This document shows, piece by piece, positions 35,865-46,560 of a DNA stretch of 64,000 nt. The position numbers were made by a program, and so were the translations under genes. The notes beneath the pieces are model-generated. The model was not told the origin of the DNA and did no database searches. It saw only the letters and a program-made list of their open reading frames with translations. The stretch comes from Welwitschia mirabilis (Eukaryota > Gnetophyta > Gnetopsida > Welwitschiales), in the NCBI GenBank assembly GCA_051453625.1, contig JBOZIK010000001.1:137706604-137770603 (forward strand). Reading direction: 5' to 3'. Numbering within the stretch: the first letter of the stretch is position 1; each line of letters opens with the position of its first letter.

Positions 35865-36959
35865 AGAGTAGTTCTTAGCAATATAGATGATCTACTACTA
35901 CATTCTCTCTTCCTTTTTAACCCTAATGTCTAGGTTGAATTCTTTCATGAGCAAGTCCTAATGCATAATTTGCACATTATTCTTAGGAAAATAATAGTAG
36001 AATAGCCAGTATACATCCATGTCTTAAATCTAGTGAGCTATTGTAGAACTTATTTAGTGTAGTGACAATGGGCAATAGTTCATTTTTAGAAGTTATGTAA
36101 ATACATTAGGTTGCATTAATGGCTTTAGAGATGTAGTAGATTATGTGAGGTTTATGATCAAGTTACTACAATAGAACTACATTAATTATAGTATTAGTTT
36201 CATTGCATAGTAAGTTAAATAGGTATTTCCAATTTGGGACATTAAGAATATGCATAGTGGTAACTTTTTCTTTTAATAGTTTAAAGGCTTCCTCACATAA
36301 TTCATTCTAAAAAAGGGCTTATCTTTTTTAGCAATTCATACAAAGACTTTGTAATCCTATAGAAATCCTTGATAAATCATTGATAATATCTCACATGTCC
36401 TAGGAATCCTCTTAAAGTTTCTAAATTAATTAGGGTTAATAAGTTAGTGATAACTTGAATCTTCTTAGAATCCATTATTATACCATTTTATGAGATAATA
36501 TACCCTAATGCAACCTCACTTGTAACATAAAGTAGCTCTTTTACTAGCTTAATTTTAAGTATTTTTCAATGCAATAGGATAGAAATCTAGAGGGATGTTT
36601 CAAGGTTTAATCAAAGAAATCACTATATATTAAAAGATTATCCAGGAATATTTTAATAAAATCTTTTAACATATCTAAAAAAATTAACATCATATCTCTT
36701 TAAAAAGTGGTAAGAGCATTACAGAACCCTAATAGCATTTACTAATAAATGAAGTCTAGGTAGTTTCATCTTGATCTTTAATAACTATAACAATTTGACT
36801 ATATCCACTAATCCCATCTAAAAAGAAATAGCATTATTGACCTAATAATTTTTCAATGTTTGATCAATATAAGGGATGGGAGAGTGGTCCTTTTTGATAT
36901 GATCATTTAGTTTCTTCAAGTCTATACAAACTCTCTACTAATTATTCTTCTTTGGTATC
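35865..36959 (-). pseudogene. Gypsy element B: reverse transcriptase (main part) and RNase H
   Basis: The minus strand reads MMIPKKNN, then RVCIDLKKLNDHIKKDHSP (about 36935-36880), then PYIDQTLKN, the first RT blocks of Athila/Tat elements. Blocks for the FLDG.SGY.QI, PFGLCNAP and FMDD regions follow in broken form. The RT/RNase H linker near 36340-36290 reads SLYELLKKDKPFF. The RNase H end near 35950-35885 reads KERENVVVDHL (family: ENVVADHLSRL). The RT N-terminus is cut off by the solo LTR at 36965 and continues at 38568. Confidence 0.85.
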
Positions 36960-36964
36960 ATCAT
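36960..36964. repeat. Target-site duplication (left) of solo LTR-alpha
   Basis: 'atcat' directly before the LTR start TGTTTGATG, identical to 38563-38567. Confidence 0.75.
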
Positions 36965-37189
36965 TGTTTGATGCCAATTTGTAGGAATTTGATGGTGTAT
37001 TTGGAGTACTTTTACAGGACATTTATATAGGTTTAGATGCAATTCTACTGATTATGGAGAGACAATAAGATAATCATTAAAACATGTAATTCTTAATATT
37101 ATTGGAGGAATTTCAAGTATGTTCTAATATTTAGCATATTGAAGGAGGACTAAAGTAAAGAAGACCAATTTTCACTACTTGAGGAGCTT

Positions 37190-37560
37190 GGGAAGAGTGT
37201 CGTTCCTACTGTCATCCCCACGACATAGGGGACAACAGTTCATTAACACAGCTATAAAGGAGCAGCACCTGGGCAACACTTGAATAGTAGCACATGATGG
37301 TAGGGCATCGTCCCCTTAGTCGTCTGGATGATAGGAAGGACGATGGATGTGAGGACAATATACGCAGTTAACGATAGCACATGGGCATATAATCTAAGAT
37401 GTCATTCCCTTTGTCGTGTGGATGACAAACAGGACGATAGCCTCGGTAACATCAACGGGCAGCCCACAGAGCTAATGATATCATATGGGCATACAACCCA
37501 AGGAAATACGGTGGCATCATCTCCACTGTCGTGCGGACGACGGCTAGGATGACAGATGAT
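37190..37560 (+). repeat. Four hairpin-bearing repeats in the U3 of LTR-alpha
   Basis: Four imperfect units, centred near 37215, 37325, 37415 and 37530, share a core like 'catcgtccccttagtcgtct' followed by 'ggatgataggaaggacgat'. Each core is close to a palindrome (ATCGTCC with GGACGAT; TTTGTCGT with ATGACAAA). Between cores, 'gcacatgggcatataa' or similar recurs. They are more GC-rich than the surroundings and lie just upstream of the TATA-like sequence. Confidence 0.75.
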
Positions 37561-37663
37561 TTTACACTGTGACAGTATATTGCATTGTAACGAGTTCCAA
37601 ATAGGCCATGTGGATGGTTAGGATTTCCTTAACAGACATCTAGGGTTATGGTTCATTGTAAAA

Positions 37664-37672
37664 CTATAAATA
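37664..37672 (+). promoter_or_regulatory. TATA-like box of LTR-alpha
   Basis: 'ctataaata' followed by 'cccc'; conserved in the reverse copies as 'ggtatttatagttt' near 59768 and 60190. Its position below the U3 repeats fits an LTR core promoter. Confidence 0.55.
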
Positions 37673-38562
37673 CCCCTTCCCTCCTTCAATTCCAACCATT
37701 TTTTATATTTGATATGCTTGTGATGGAAGCTTGAAGGCAGGAGGTCCATCTAATGGCTGCAGAAAGGGGTTTCCTTGGTGTTAGGCTATGTCTCTTCCAT
37801 TGAGGAGCTGTTATTCTGTTGTAAGTAGATGTAAAGTTCTTTTGATTAATACAAATACTCTTTTCATTTCAATTCTGTAAATGTCCCTTATGCTTTAAGT
37901 TGGTCATAGTTANNNNNNNNNNNNNNNNNNNNNNNNNNNNNNNNNNNNNNNNNNNNNNNNNNNNNNNNNNNNNNNNNNNNNNNNNNNNNNNNNNNNNNNN
38001 NNNNNNNNNNNNGGAGCTGTTATTCTATTATAAGTGGATGTAAAATTCTTTTCATTAATATAATACTTTTTTCATTTTAATTATGTGAATGTTCCTTATG
38101 CTTTAAGTTGGTCATAGTTAAATGACAATTCTATGATTTACTTAGATCATGAGGGCAACCTTTGTTAAGGTTGACCTTGGTTAGTAGTAGGTTTTTCATT
38201 GCATTTCCATATTGTATTTCATGTCCTACTTGATAGTCTTTATGACAGAAAGGCTGAAAGCTAGTCCTTGTGACAGAAGGATTAGGATCTAATTAGAATC
38301 TCATCTCATCTCCATTTCCATTTACTTGCATTTCATCTTTATTTGCGTTGCATTTACTTTACTATTTTCTTTCAGTTAAGTAAAAGATAAAATACCAAAA
38401 CTACCTTTGGAAATCAATTTTCTAACTCTGAGCCTAGTGCCCTCGTTGGGATTACGACATTCGGGTGAACTTCCTTCTATACTAGCATGTGTTTTTTGTA
38501 AGTTTTATGATTTACAGGTTTATCTAAAGAGCTTCAGGATTGTATAAATTCACACCACAACA

Positions 38563-38567
38563 ATCAT
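38563..38567. repeat. Target-site duplication (right) of solo LTR-alpha
   Basis: 'atcat' directly after the LTR end, identical to 36960-36964. Confidence 0.75.
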
Positions 38568-39179
38568 AATGGAACTTATTCATTCATTGTCTGATATTGA
38601 GTAAATAATTCCTTCCTTTCATAACTTGTTTATTTCTCCTTTGACAAACTTTTAAAGTTTAGGGTTTAAATGTCATGGAGTTTGTTTAATTGATTTTACA
38701 TTTTATTCTAAATAGATTTTGTGTGTAACAAGGGCTAGTAAATGTTTTTTGTATATATTTATATAATCAAATAAATTCCTTGTCATTCTAATTTAAAATT
38801 TGCATTAACTACTTTTCTTAATAAAATTTTAGTTTACTACTACTAATCAAGGACTTGGTTTTCTTATTATTAAGAAAGACATATTTTAGTGTGGAGGGTA
38901 ATTCTTTAAGCTCTATGGTTCCATTGCTTGAAATTGCTCAGCCATCTATAAGATTAAAAATAGGATTTATTTAATTTCTTTAGCATTAATTAATTAATCA
39001 TTTGATTCAAGGAGGTTACCATGCTTATTTTTCATTAATAATGAAAAACATTCTTCCATGAAAAAAGGCTTAGTAATAATGTCAATTAATCTAGACCCTT
39101 CTCTAGATTTCCCTTCTTCCTATTGTTTTGATGAACTGAAGATATTCATAATAATTTTTAGGTTGGAAAAGCTTAATTA
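38568..39179 (-). pseudogene. Gypsy element B: RT N-terminal part and protease-RT linker
   Basis: The minus strand near 38630-38570 reads KEGIIYSISDNE, the block that normally precedes VPKK in Athila/Tat RT. The next block lies on the other side of the solo LTR at 36959. The remainder up to the protease is too degraded to read. Confidence 0.65.
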
Positions 39180-39540
39180 TACTAGTCCTATTTAACAATG
39201 AATTACTATATCTTTTATGGCTAATCAAGGTATTCCTAGTATGACTCAAAAAAATTCCTCTATGATATATAGAATGATAAAATTGATAAGGTATATTACT
39301 TGATAGCTAATATTAACACATCTTTAATAATTTCCTTTGGGCTATTTATAGACTTATCAATCAATGATAATGTTATTCTGATTTCAAAGCACTCTATTAG
39401 TCCTAAATTTTCACATCAATATGATAACAAAATATTAAGGCTTACTTCTAAATCTAGTAATGCATGTATTAGTTTTTTACTATTAATGACTATAGGACTT
39501 GTACATGATCTAGGATTTTTATGTTTGAGAGGCATCATTT
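39180..39540 (-). pseudogene. Gypsy element B: aspartic protease
   Basis: The minus-strand frame 39540-39190 reads HKNPRSCTSPIVI, then IHALLDLEVSLNIL at 39472-39431, then a DKSINSPKEIIKDVLI block near 39330. These correspond to the plant gypsy protease pattern ALCDLGASIN...LADRS...P.GIIEDVLV. The catalytic Asp survives, but the Gly after it is Glu. A decayed ILGRPFL block lies near 39220. The protease would have cut the gag-pol polyprotein. Confidence 0.75.
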
Positions 39541-40560
39541 TCTTCATCATTTGAGTGAATTTTTCTACTACATGAAATTATTGTAATATAATCTTCCTTT
39601 TTATTTTTAAACATAGGTCATAAAGGTATCTAGAATGAATAGGTATATTCTTAATAACTTGATTTAAAGGTATTCTTATATCCAATTATTCAAACAATTG
39701 GTTCAAATTCTCATCCTTTGTCAGATACTCTTTTACCAATTTTGGAAAAGGGGGTTTATTAATTGGTTAAGTACTTAGCTTAATTGAAAAGGAAGGAGTT
39801 GAAATTATTGATTTTAATAGTTCTATCTATTCTAGTTCCTTGTCCTGAGGTTTTTATTTTACTATTTTATCCTTAAATGTCCTATTTTTCTTTCTTTAGG
39901 GTGACATAAATACTATGTCTTCTAATTTATTTCTGATCCCAATGGTGATTTTCCTTAGATGTCCTATCCTTATATGTCCCATTTCTCTTTCTTTAGGATG
40001 ACATAAATACTATGCCTTCTAATGGCGAATTTTATTGGCATGGTTTAGCTCATCTTGAGATGATAATCCTAACTATTATTTCTATGTTAGGTTCATGAGC
40101 ATACAATCTATGTTTTTCACTTTCTTATTCATTAGATTGACTTGTTGTTTAACATCTTGATTCATAGTTTGATATAGATAAAATTACCTAAACTCAAAAT
40201 TTCTATTATTAAATTCCTAGGTGCATGAGTGGTTTTGGTTAAAAATTTTGATTTCCTTGTCACAATATTCTTAAATAGTTAATTAGCTTGTTTTATGAAG
40301 GTTGTATGTTGTATGAGAAAGGAATATTATGTTGGAAGAAAGTAACCATATCCTTTACAAAGTTTAGTATGTATTATTAAGCTTTATAATCTTACACATA
40401 ATTCCTTGAGTGCTCACAAAGCAAATACTTTTCTACATTTTCTATGCTCAATGCAATTCCCTTGAGTTGTAATTATGGTTGCAGTGGACTACTACATAGT
40501 TGTGCTTCTAGTTGAATAGTTGTAATGGTTGGTTATGATTGCAAAGATGGTTGCAATGAC
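39541..40560 (-). other. Gypsy element B: degraded gag-protease linker
   Basis: No readable blocks of length. 'gaaatatcctatttttctttctttaggatgacata'-like sequence occurs twice (about 39876-39915 and 39963-40005), a short direct repeat. Confidence 0.4.
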
Positions 40561-41310
40561 TATGGTTTTGTCATGATATTTGTTAAAGCCTACATCATTT
40601 TTTCCATCTCTTAATCATTATTACTTAAGTTATTATAGCTTGTTTTGATCTAATGGACCACCACTTGCTATGATCAACTAATTCTTTTAAAATTATAAAG
40701 GCTTATTCTAGTGTTTCATTTAAAATATTTCCTCCTACTATAAAATTTACATGTTGCATAATGTGCATGTCTAATCCTTAAATGAAAATTTGAAGAAGTT
40801 AATGAAAGGGAAAACTATGATGTGTGATACATTAACACAACCTATCTAATTGCTCATAAGTTTCTTTGTAACTTTTCTCTTCATCTTATTGAAAACTCAT
40901 GAGCTATTTCCTAGGACTGTATAATGTATTATCTGAAAGGAATTTTCTCATAAAAGCATTTTTAAATTCCTTCAAGTTTAGACAAAAATTTGTATAGTTT
41001 ACAATCAAAAGTTAGCTTTACCTATCAAGGTGGTTATAAAAGCTATCACCTTAGTTTTGTTAATGAATGTAAGTGTTAGTAAATCATGATTTTTCTGAAC
41101 TTAATTGAATGTATCACTGATTCTTTTTCATTAGTTCCATGAAAAGTAGATAGGTGTCGTACATTTTTCATTTTGATGTTTAATCCGAGGGTAACACAAA
41201 GGATCCATTCTAAACTTGTCCTTATTAAAAACTTAAATACCTTAGTATATGTCCAATTTTGGTTGTATTTCCTGTTTTTTTTATAGTTTAAAAATTTTTG
41301 AAACATCCAA
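40561..41310 (-). pseudogene. Gypsy element B: gag (capsid region)
   Basis: Minus-strand blocks, in order: the open piece 41306-41076 with NVRHLSTFHGTNEKES; NLKEFKNAFMRKFLSDN near 40970-40920; EEKSYKETYEQLDR at 40886-40842; and HIMQHVNFIVGGNILNETLE near 40770-40710. The order and wording match the capsid region of Athila/Tat gag (FL..F.P..., DESLYEAWERFKDL, GG....KT.E.A). The capsid would have packaged the element RNA. Several stops and a frameshift break it. Confidence 0.75.
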
Positions 41311-43218
41311 GAGTTGTAGGAGTATCTCTTACTAGTGTTGTAAAGCTAAATTATGCCCCTAAATTAGGTAGTAGTCCTCCAAGGTACATAGTTATTATTA
41401 TAGAGTTTTAGTTATTTATTCATTGTATTACTTATTGGAATACAGAAGTGTGATTTACAATCTAAGGAAAGATATGAGTAGTCTTATGCATAGTATTGAT
41501 GTTTGCTAAGGTGCACCTTGGGTTTTCTTCCATGTTAAGTTAGAATTTTATACCTAACTAACTAATCTAGAAAATGGGAAAGGTTTCCATGTGATCATGG
41601 ACATGTTACTTTGTAATGCTTTTTATATAGTCTTCTTTTCCTTCTTTATTTCTTATTGTATTTGTTGCTAAATATATTTAAGCACATATCAAGATTCCTC
41701 TAAGGATGCAATATAACTAAGTGTTCATGGTTGTATGAACTTGTTATGTGGATGTTTTATACTGCTCCTTCTACGATGGTATCACAAATCCCTAGCTTCA
41801 TTCTTATGTTAGTTGTAAGCAAGTGTGGTAATGTAGTTGTTTGTACTACTATGATTTTTTCTTCTAATTTTAATAAATGGTCAAGTACTTCTTGCAAAGC
41901 TTACAAGTTCTTAGTGAGATTAAGGTTTTCTTTATATAATTGGTCAACTACACTTGTTGGGTCATCCTTAAAAAATGTGGTTGAATTATGCTCAGTTCAT
42001 AATAAGGTATTTAAAGTAGCAAGTCTTATTATTTCATCTAAACACTATGGATTAGATGTGTTTTACTCAAGGTTGGCAATGGTACTTTGTAAAATCCTAG
42101 ATGATGGATCATTAACTTAGTGACTAATTACTATTCTTATACATTTGCTTAAGTGATTTAGATGAGGTTTCTAATTTCATATAATTTTAATATGCTTATA
42201 ATTCTACTAATAACTTAAAAAGGAAAAAAAATTATAATTTTCTAAATAGTTTAAATATTCTTCAAAGAAATAAAATGTTTTAAAATTAAAATGTTCTACT
42301 TATAAAATTTTTGAGAAAATCACTTTTCTTAATTAGGAATGAATAAAAGGATCGAGACACTCACTTGGATCTACCTACAATAAAGAGCTTTAGGTCTAAT
42401 GTCCTTTTGCCTTCCTATTGATCAATTAACATGTGCCCAGTGATGTTTAAACGAAAAACTTAAAAGAGGTCTAATATATCCATAATATAATCTATAGTTA
42501 TGGTAAATAGTAATAAATAAAAAATAAAAATGTAGGAATTAAAATTTAAAATAAATGTAATGCTTATTCACTTTAGAATAGGAAAATTAAAAAAAAAAAA
42601 GAAAATAAACATGAAAGATATAGAAATTAAAAATTCAAGAATTAGAATTCATATTTTTTCTTTTCTACTCTATCATTAATCAATTCAACTACAACAAATG
42701 CATCATAATTCAATAGAATCCTAAACTAATGCGATAGATGATGACAAAAATTTAATGAATGATATTAAAAATTTAAAGGAAATTAAATATTCATACCTAT
42801 TTTATAGTGCTAAATAAGATAATGCAACATTCAAGATATTGTACAGTGATACAAATATAAATAGTCATGTGATAATCTATAATAGATATTATTACAATGC
42901 TATATAGAATTAACTATTCTATTATAGAATGTAATAAAAATAAATTAAAGAAAAGATTCTAAATCTAAAAAATGTAAATTTAGGAAAATAAAATTATAGA
43001 AAGAAGAAGCATAAAATGTAAAGATAGAAAAGTTAATTTCAAAAGGAAAACGATAATAATAAAGAAATAATATACTAATTTAAGAATTAAAAGATATTTT
43101 AATAATCAATCTTAAATAAAATAGTGCCACTAAAAAGTATAAATATGCATGTAAAGGAAAGTTTTATCCAAGATGTTTAAATCCCCAATCTATTTCAAGA
43201 TCAGAGGTTGCCAATGCT
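41311..43218 (-). other. Gypsy element B: leader between primer site and gag
   Basis: About 1.9 kb, long for a leader. On the minus strand 42120-41731 gives a mostly open, heptad-like frame with DPTSVVDQLYKENLNL and LQEVLDHLLKLEEKI, suggesting an N-terminal coiled-coil part of gag or an extra small ORF. The opposite plus-strand frame (129 codons) is probably a shadow of it. The rest is A+T-rich and silent. Confidence 0.4.
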
Positions 43219-43239
43219 TTTCCAACAATAGCACCAAAA
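43219..43239 (-). other. Gypsy element B: primer-binding site
   Basis: The minus strand reads TTTTGGTGCTATTGTTGG directly after the LTR end CTATCA. This is a C-to-T-decayed version of TTTTGGCGCCGTTGCCGG, the sequence found at the 5' LTR boundary of many plant Athila/Tat elements. Confidence 0.65.
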
Positions 43240-43640
43240 TGATAGGGGTAGTAATAGTTTACTAGACTGACTATGATCTATCTTGTCATATCCATAGAAG
43301 CTTTGGATGTGAATCCTAGATAATGGTAGCTAGGATTGAAATATTATTTATTTCTAATCACATTCCACAAACTATTAAACAATACTTAAATAATNNNNNN
43401 NNNNNNNNNNNNNNNNNNNNNNNNNNNNNNNNNNNNNNNNNNNNNNNNNNNNNNNNNNNNNNNNNNNNNNNNNNNNNNNNNNNNNNNNNNNNNNCTTTTC
43501 CTATATTAATGTTTGTATTAAAATAAGTTAACATCTCCTCAATGATATACAAGATATCTCTATGTGGTAAACAACTAGGAAGAAATATAGTACACATAAG
43601 TGACATCATTATTATTTGCAAATGAAATTAATCTTTCTAT
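43240..43640 (-). mobile_element. Gypsy element B: 5' LTR, partial
   Basis: 43240-43394 matches the 3' LTR at 19183. After the 100-N gap, 43505-43640 resembles 11195-11330 ('acaagatatct', 'aggaagaaat', 'atgacatcat.attatttg'), so this LTR family may have another copy there. The upper limit of the LTR is not visible. Confidence 0.5.
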
Positions 43641-44769
43641 AAGAAATATTTGTTATGTTTATTTTCCTTGAATATGTATATAAAGCTAAGGAAGTATATG
43701 TAGAAGTTTATCCTAGATTCTTATAAGCATTTTAATTAATCTGAAAGTAAAAATAAATTTATTCTTATTAATGTTAAATTAAGTTGGTTGTTTCATAATT
43801 ATGTCAAATCTCTAGATTAACTTAAATCATCTTTAGATTAATTAATTATACCCATGATAATCCTAATTTATAAATAATTATAAAGTTAAGTATATTGATA
43901 TCAACCCTTAAATAGTTATGAATTTAATCATATCTATGATAATCCCAATTCCTAAGTAATTATGAAATTAATTATAATCTTGATAATTATAATTCTTAAA
44001 CAATCTAGAAAGGATGGTTAGTTCATAATCATGTGTTAAAAAGCTATACTACATAATAAATAAAATAATGATTATTTAGATAAATTCAAATTATTCCAAT
44101 AAATTAGAATAGTTTATATTTTATCCTTAAATACACGACCTTAATAATGCCCTAAAAGCTTAAGTATTTTATGAATAACATAAATAAATAAATTATACCC
44201 CTTAAGTATATATTTTTAAAAATTTCATAAGACTTATAACCATTTTAGGCTAATTATATGTTTAAACTTATCTTATATTCCTTTCTAAACTTTCTAATTA
44301 GGTAATCATATAACCTTAAAAGATAATTCTTAGTATTAATTTATGAATCTAATAAATCATATCCTTTTGAAAGAAAGAAAGTGGGTAAATATGATTATTT
44401 GGTCTAAAAACATCAGTAAGAACCATAATAATGGTAATAACATCATTATTAAAATCATATAAAGTTATTAATCTCAAATGTTCATAATATAATATTTATT
44501 CTATTCCAAACAAACTCTTATAATAATTTCAATTGCATACAGATGATTCATCATCACCAATCAAGTATTGAGGCTAAATCAGTTACCAACTAATTAACAT
44601 CAAGAGAACTCAAGGATTAATTAACAACATAGTGATGGAAATGAACCTTAATTTAATCTTAATTTAGAGGAAGTAATGAATGAATTCATTTACTTTTTAT
44701 CATAAATAGTAAAACAAGATTAAAACCCATAAGTAAATAATCCTAACAATTAACTAAAAAGAAAGTAGA
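43641..44769. other. AT-rich stretch with a short degenerate tandem repeat
   Basis: Between 43838 and 44015 a block of about 60 bp containing 'tgataatcc(t/c)aatt' and 'aagtaattatgaa' recurs three times with heavy divergence. No coding motif was seen. It may be the rest of the element B 5' LTR and its flank. Confidence 0.4.
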
Positions 44770-46165
44770 TATGATGAAGTTGCTTTAAACCTTTATTAAG
44801 TTAAATCCACCAAAGATTGTAAGAGGTTCAGATCCATCTAGAGTAGAATCATGGTTAAATGATGTTAAAATGGTTATAGAAACCTTGGGATGTAATTAAT
44901 ATGAGAAGGACTCCTTAGAAATTTACATGTTACAATAAGAAGCTAATTTATGATGGAAACAGAAATGATTAAGCTAGATGATGCGGAACTCTCATGGACA
45001 AAATTTGAGCAGTTAACTTATGGTGGAAACAAAAATGATTAAGCTAGGTGATGTGGAACTCTTATAGCCAAAATTTAAGCATACTTTTAAGAAAATATAT
45101 ATTAACAAATTGTACATTTTTGAAAAGGTTACTGACTTATGTAATTTAAGGAAAGATTCTAACATAACCATAGCATCTCATGAATGCATGGTTATGAAAT
45201 TCCTAAGATACGTTTCACATATGCATCTTGATGAAGAAACCAAAGAAAATATTTTGATTAATAGCCTTCATCCTTCCATTTCTACTAAAGTATCCATGTT
45301 TTAACATAAAACTTCAATAATGTCATCAAGAAATTGAAGATAGTAGAGAAAAATTATCAAAGAAAACAAAAAAATAAGAAAAGAATTCCTCTTTAAGGAT
45401 CCTAGCTTTAAGATAAATCAATCATAGATGTTCCATTGGAATAAAAATTTGAATTCCAACAAGAATAACATCAGTAATAATAATAGTAAAAATAGAAATT
45501 CCAATCAACATAAACAAGCACCATTTAAGATAAATTAAAATGAATCTAGTTAGAATCACATGAGTAATTATCTATAAAGATCAACTTTTAAGAAGATTCC
45601 TTGCTAAAGACATTATAAAAATCAAGCTAGGAATGGATTGTAGTGCTTAAATTGTAAAGAAAATCACAGAGTTAGAGAGTGTTTCTTCCTTATTAATATC
45701 TACTCCAAACAACAATCAAATAATCCTTAAGAATCACAAATGATTCAACAACTAATAAGGTGGATTTAAGTGATAGCAGATAATTAAGAGGTGTAATTTT
45801 AAAGCTTAATCATAGAAGGTAAAGCTTTACTTAATAATAAAAAACGCAATTGTTTTATTTGATCGTGAATCAACTCATTGATTTATATCCCTTATAATTG
45901 TCTTAAGAGAAAAAATATATTGTGCTCTAACTAAGGAATGCATATATGTTACAAATGGATTCATATCTAAGGTTAATCAGTAGGTTCAATGTTGTACTTT
46001 ATTTATAAATAGGGGAAATTTTTAAATTCAATCCATTTTTATCAACCTAGGAAACTATGATATTGTGTTAGGTATGACTTGTTTAATGCAAAATAAGATA
46101 GTGCTAAAATAATATTTCTTAACCATAAAATGATATTTTTCTAAATAATATTAAGATTTTTTTCT
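44770..46165 (+). pseudogene. Gypsy element E: gag and protease of a chromovirus-like element
   Basis: Plus-strand blocks: NPPKIVRGSDPSRVESWL near 44803-44857; an open piece 45110-45304 with ECMVMKFLRYVSHMHLDEET (family: EY...F..LSRYAPHLV); and a knuckle at 45644-45681 reading CLNCKENHRVREC, one residue shorter than CX2CX4HX4C. The protease at about 45851-45890 reads VLFDRESTH (family: VLFDSGSTHSFIS), and NYDIVLGMTCL lies near 46050-46085. Multiple stops inactivate it. It ends abruptly where the minus-strand RT of element C begins near 46190, so pol is missing. Confidence 0.8.
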
Positions 46166-46189
46166 TCATAACATGCAGGAACAAGATTA

Positions 46190-46560
46190 ATATGATTAAG
46201 ACAAGACTTAGGAATTATGCCCAATATATGAAAATTATCTATAAAATACTTCTGCAAATGTTTTAATCATGTTTAAGAAAATACTCATCGTATGACATTA
46301 AAGTAATTGGGATGTTACATAAACCCAATGATATAGACTTATTTAAAGGGGAGGAGACATGTAAAGGTTTTCTCTGCTTAACATCTAGAAACAATTTCTA
46401 TTCAATTATAGCCTAAATACCCATCTTAAAAAAAATATTAGTCATAAACAACTAACCTTTCCAAAATTTAATCAATAAAGAGTAAGGAAAAGTGATCCTT
46501 ATGAGTTATGGAATTGAGTTTTTTGTATTTAACATACATTATTCATCTTACTTTTATTCT
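46190..46560 (-). pseudogene. Gypsy element C: N-terminal reverse transcriptase fragment
   Basis: The minus strand reads THKDHFSLLFID near 46517-46482, then ILERLVVYD, a broken DGYLGYN block and EKTFTCL. This is the Athila/Tat RT sequence KDHFPLPFIDQMLERLAGH..FLDG.SGY. It is cut off after the FxDD region, directly at the end of element E, so it was truncated by, or recombined with, that element. Confidence 0.7.

Larger units (their letters stand above)
36965..38562 (+). mobile_element. LTR-alpha copy 2: solo LTR in the RT of element B
   Basis: Starts TGTTTGATGCCAATTTG and ends AATTCACACCACAACA, bounded by 5-bp duplications 'atcat'. The broken RT frame of element B resumes on both sides. It aligns with the reverse copies at 1-479 and 59048-60710. 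It carries U3 hairpin repeats (37190-37560), a TATA-like 'ctataaata' at 37664-37672 and a long R/U5 part. No internal gag or pol accompanies it. The length of 1.6 kb includes a 100-N gap whose flanks (37776-37912 and 38013-38120) duplicate each other, so the true LTR is nearer 1.4 kb. Confidence 0.8.

Noticed and set aside
37328-37552. 74-codon open frame (MIGRTMDVRT..)
   Set aside because: It lies within the hairpin repeats of the LTR-alpha U3; its openness follows from the locally higher G+C.
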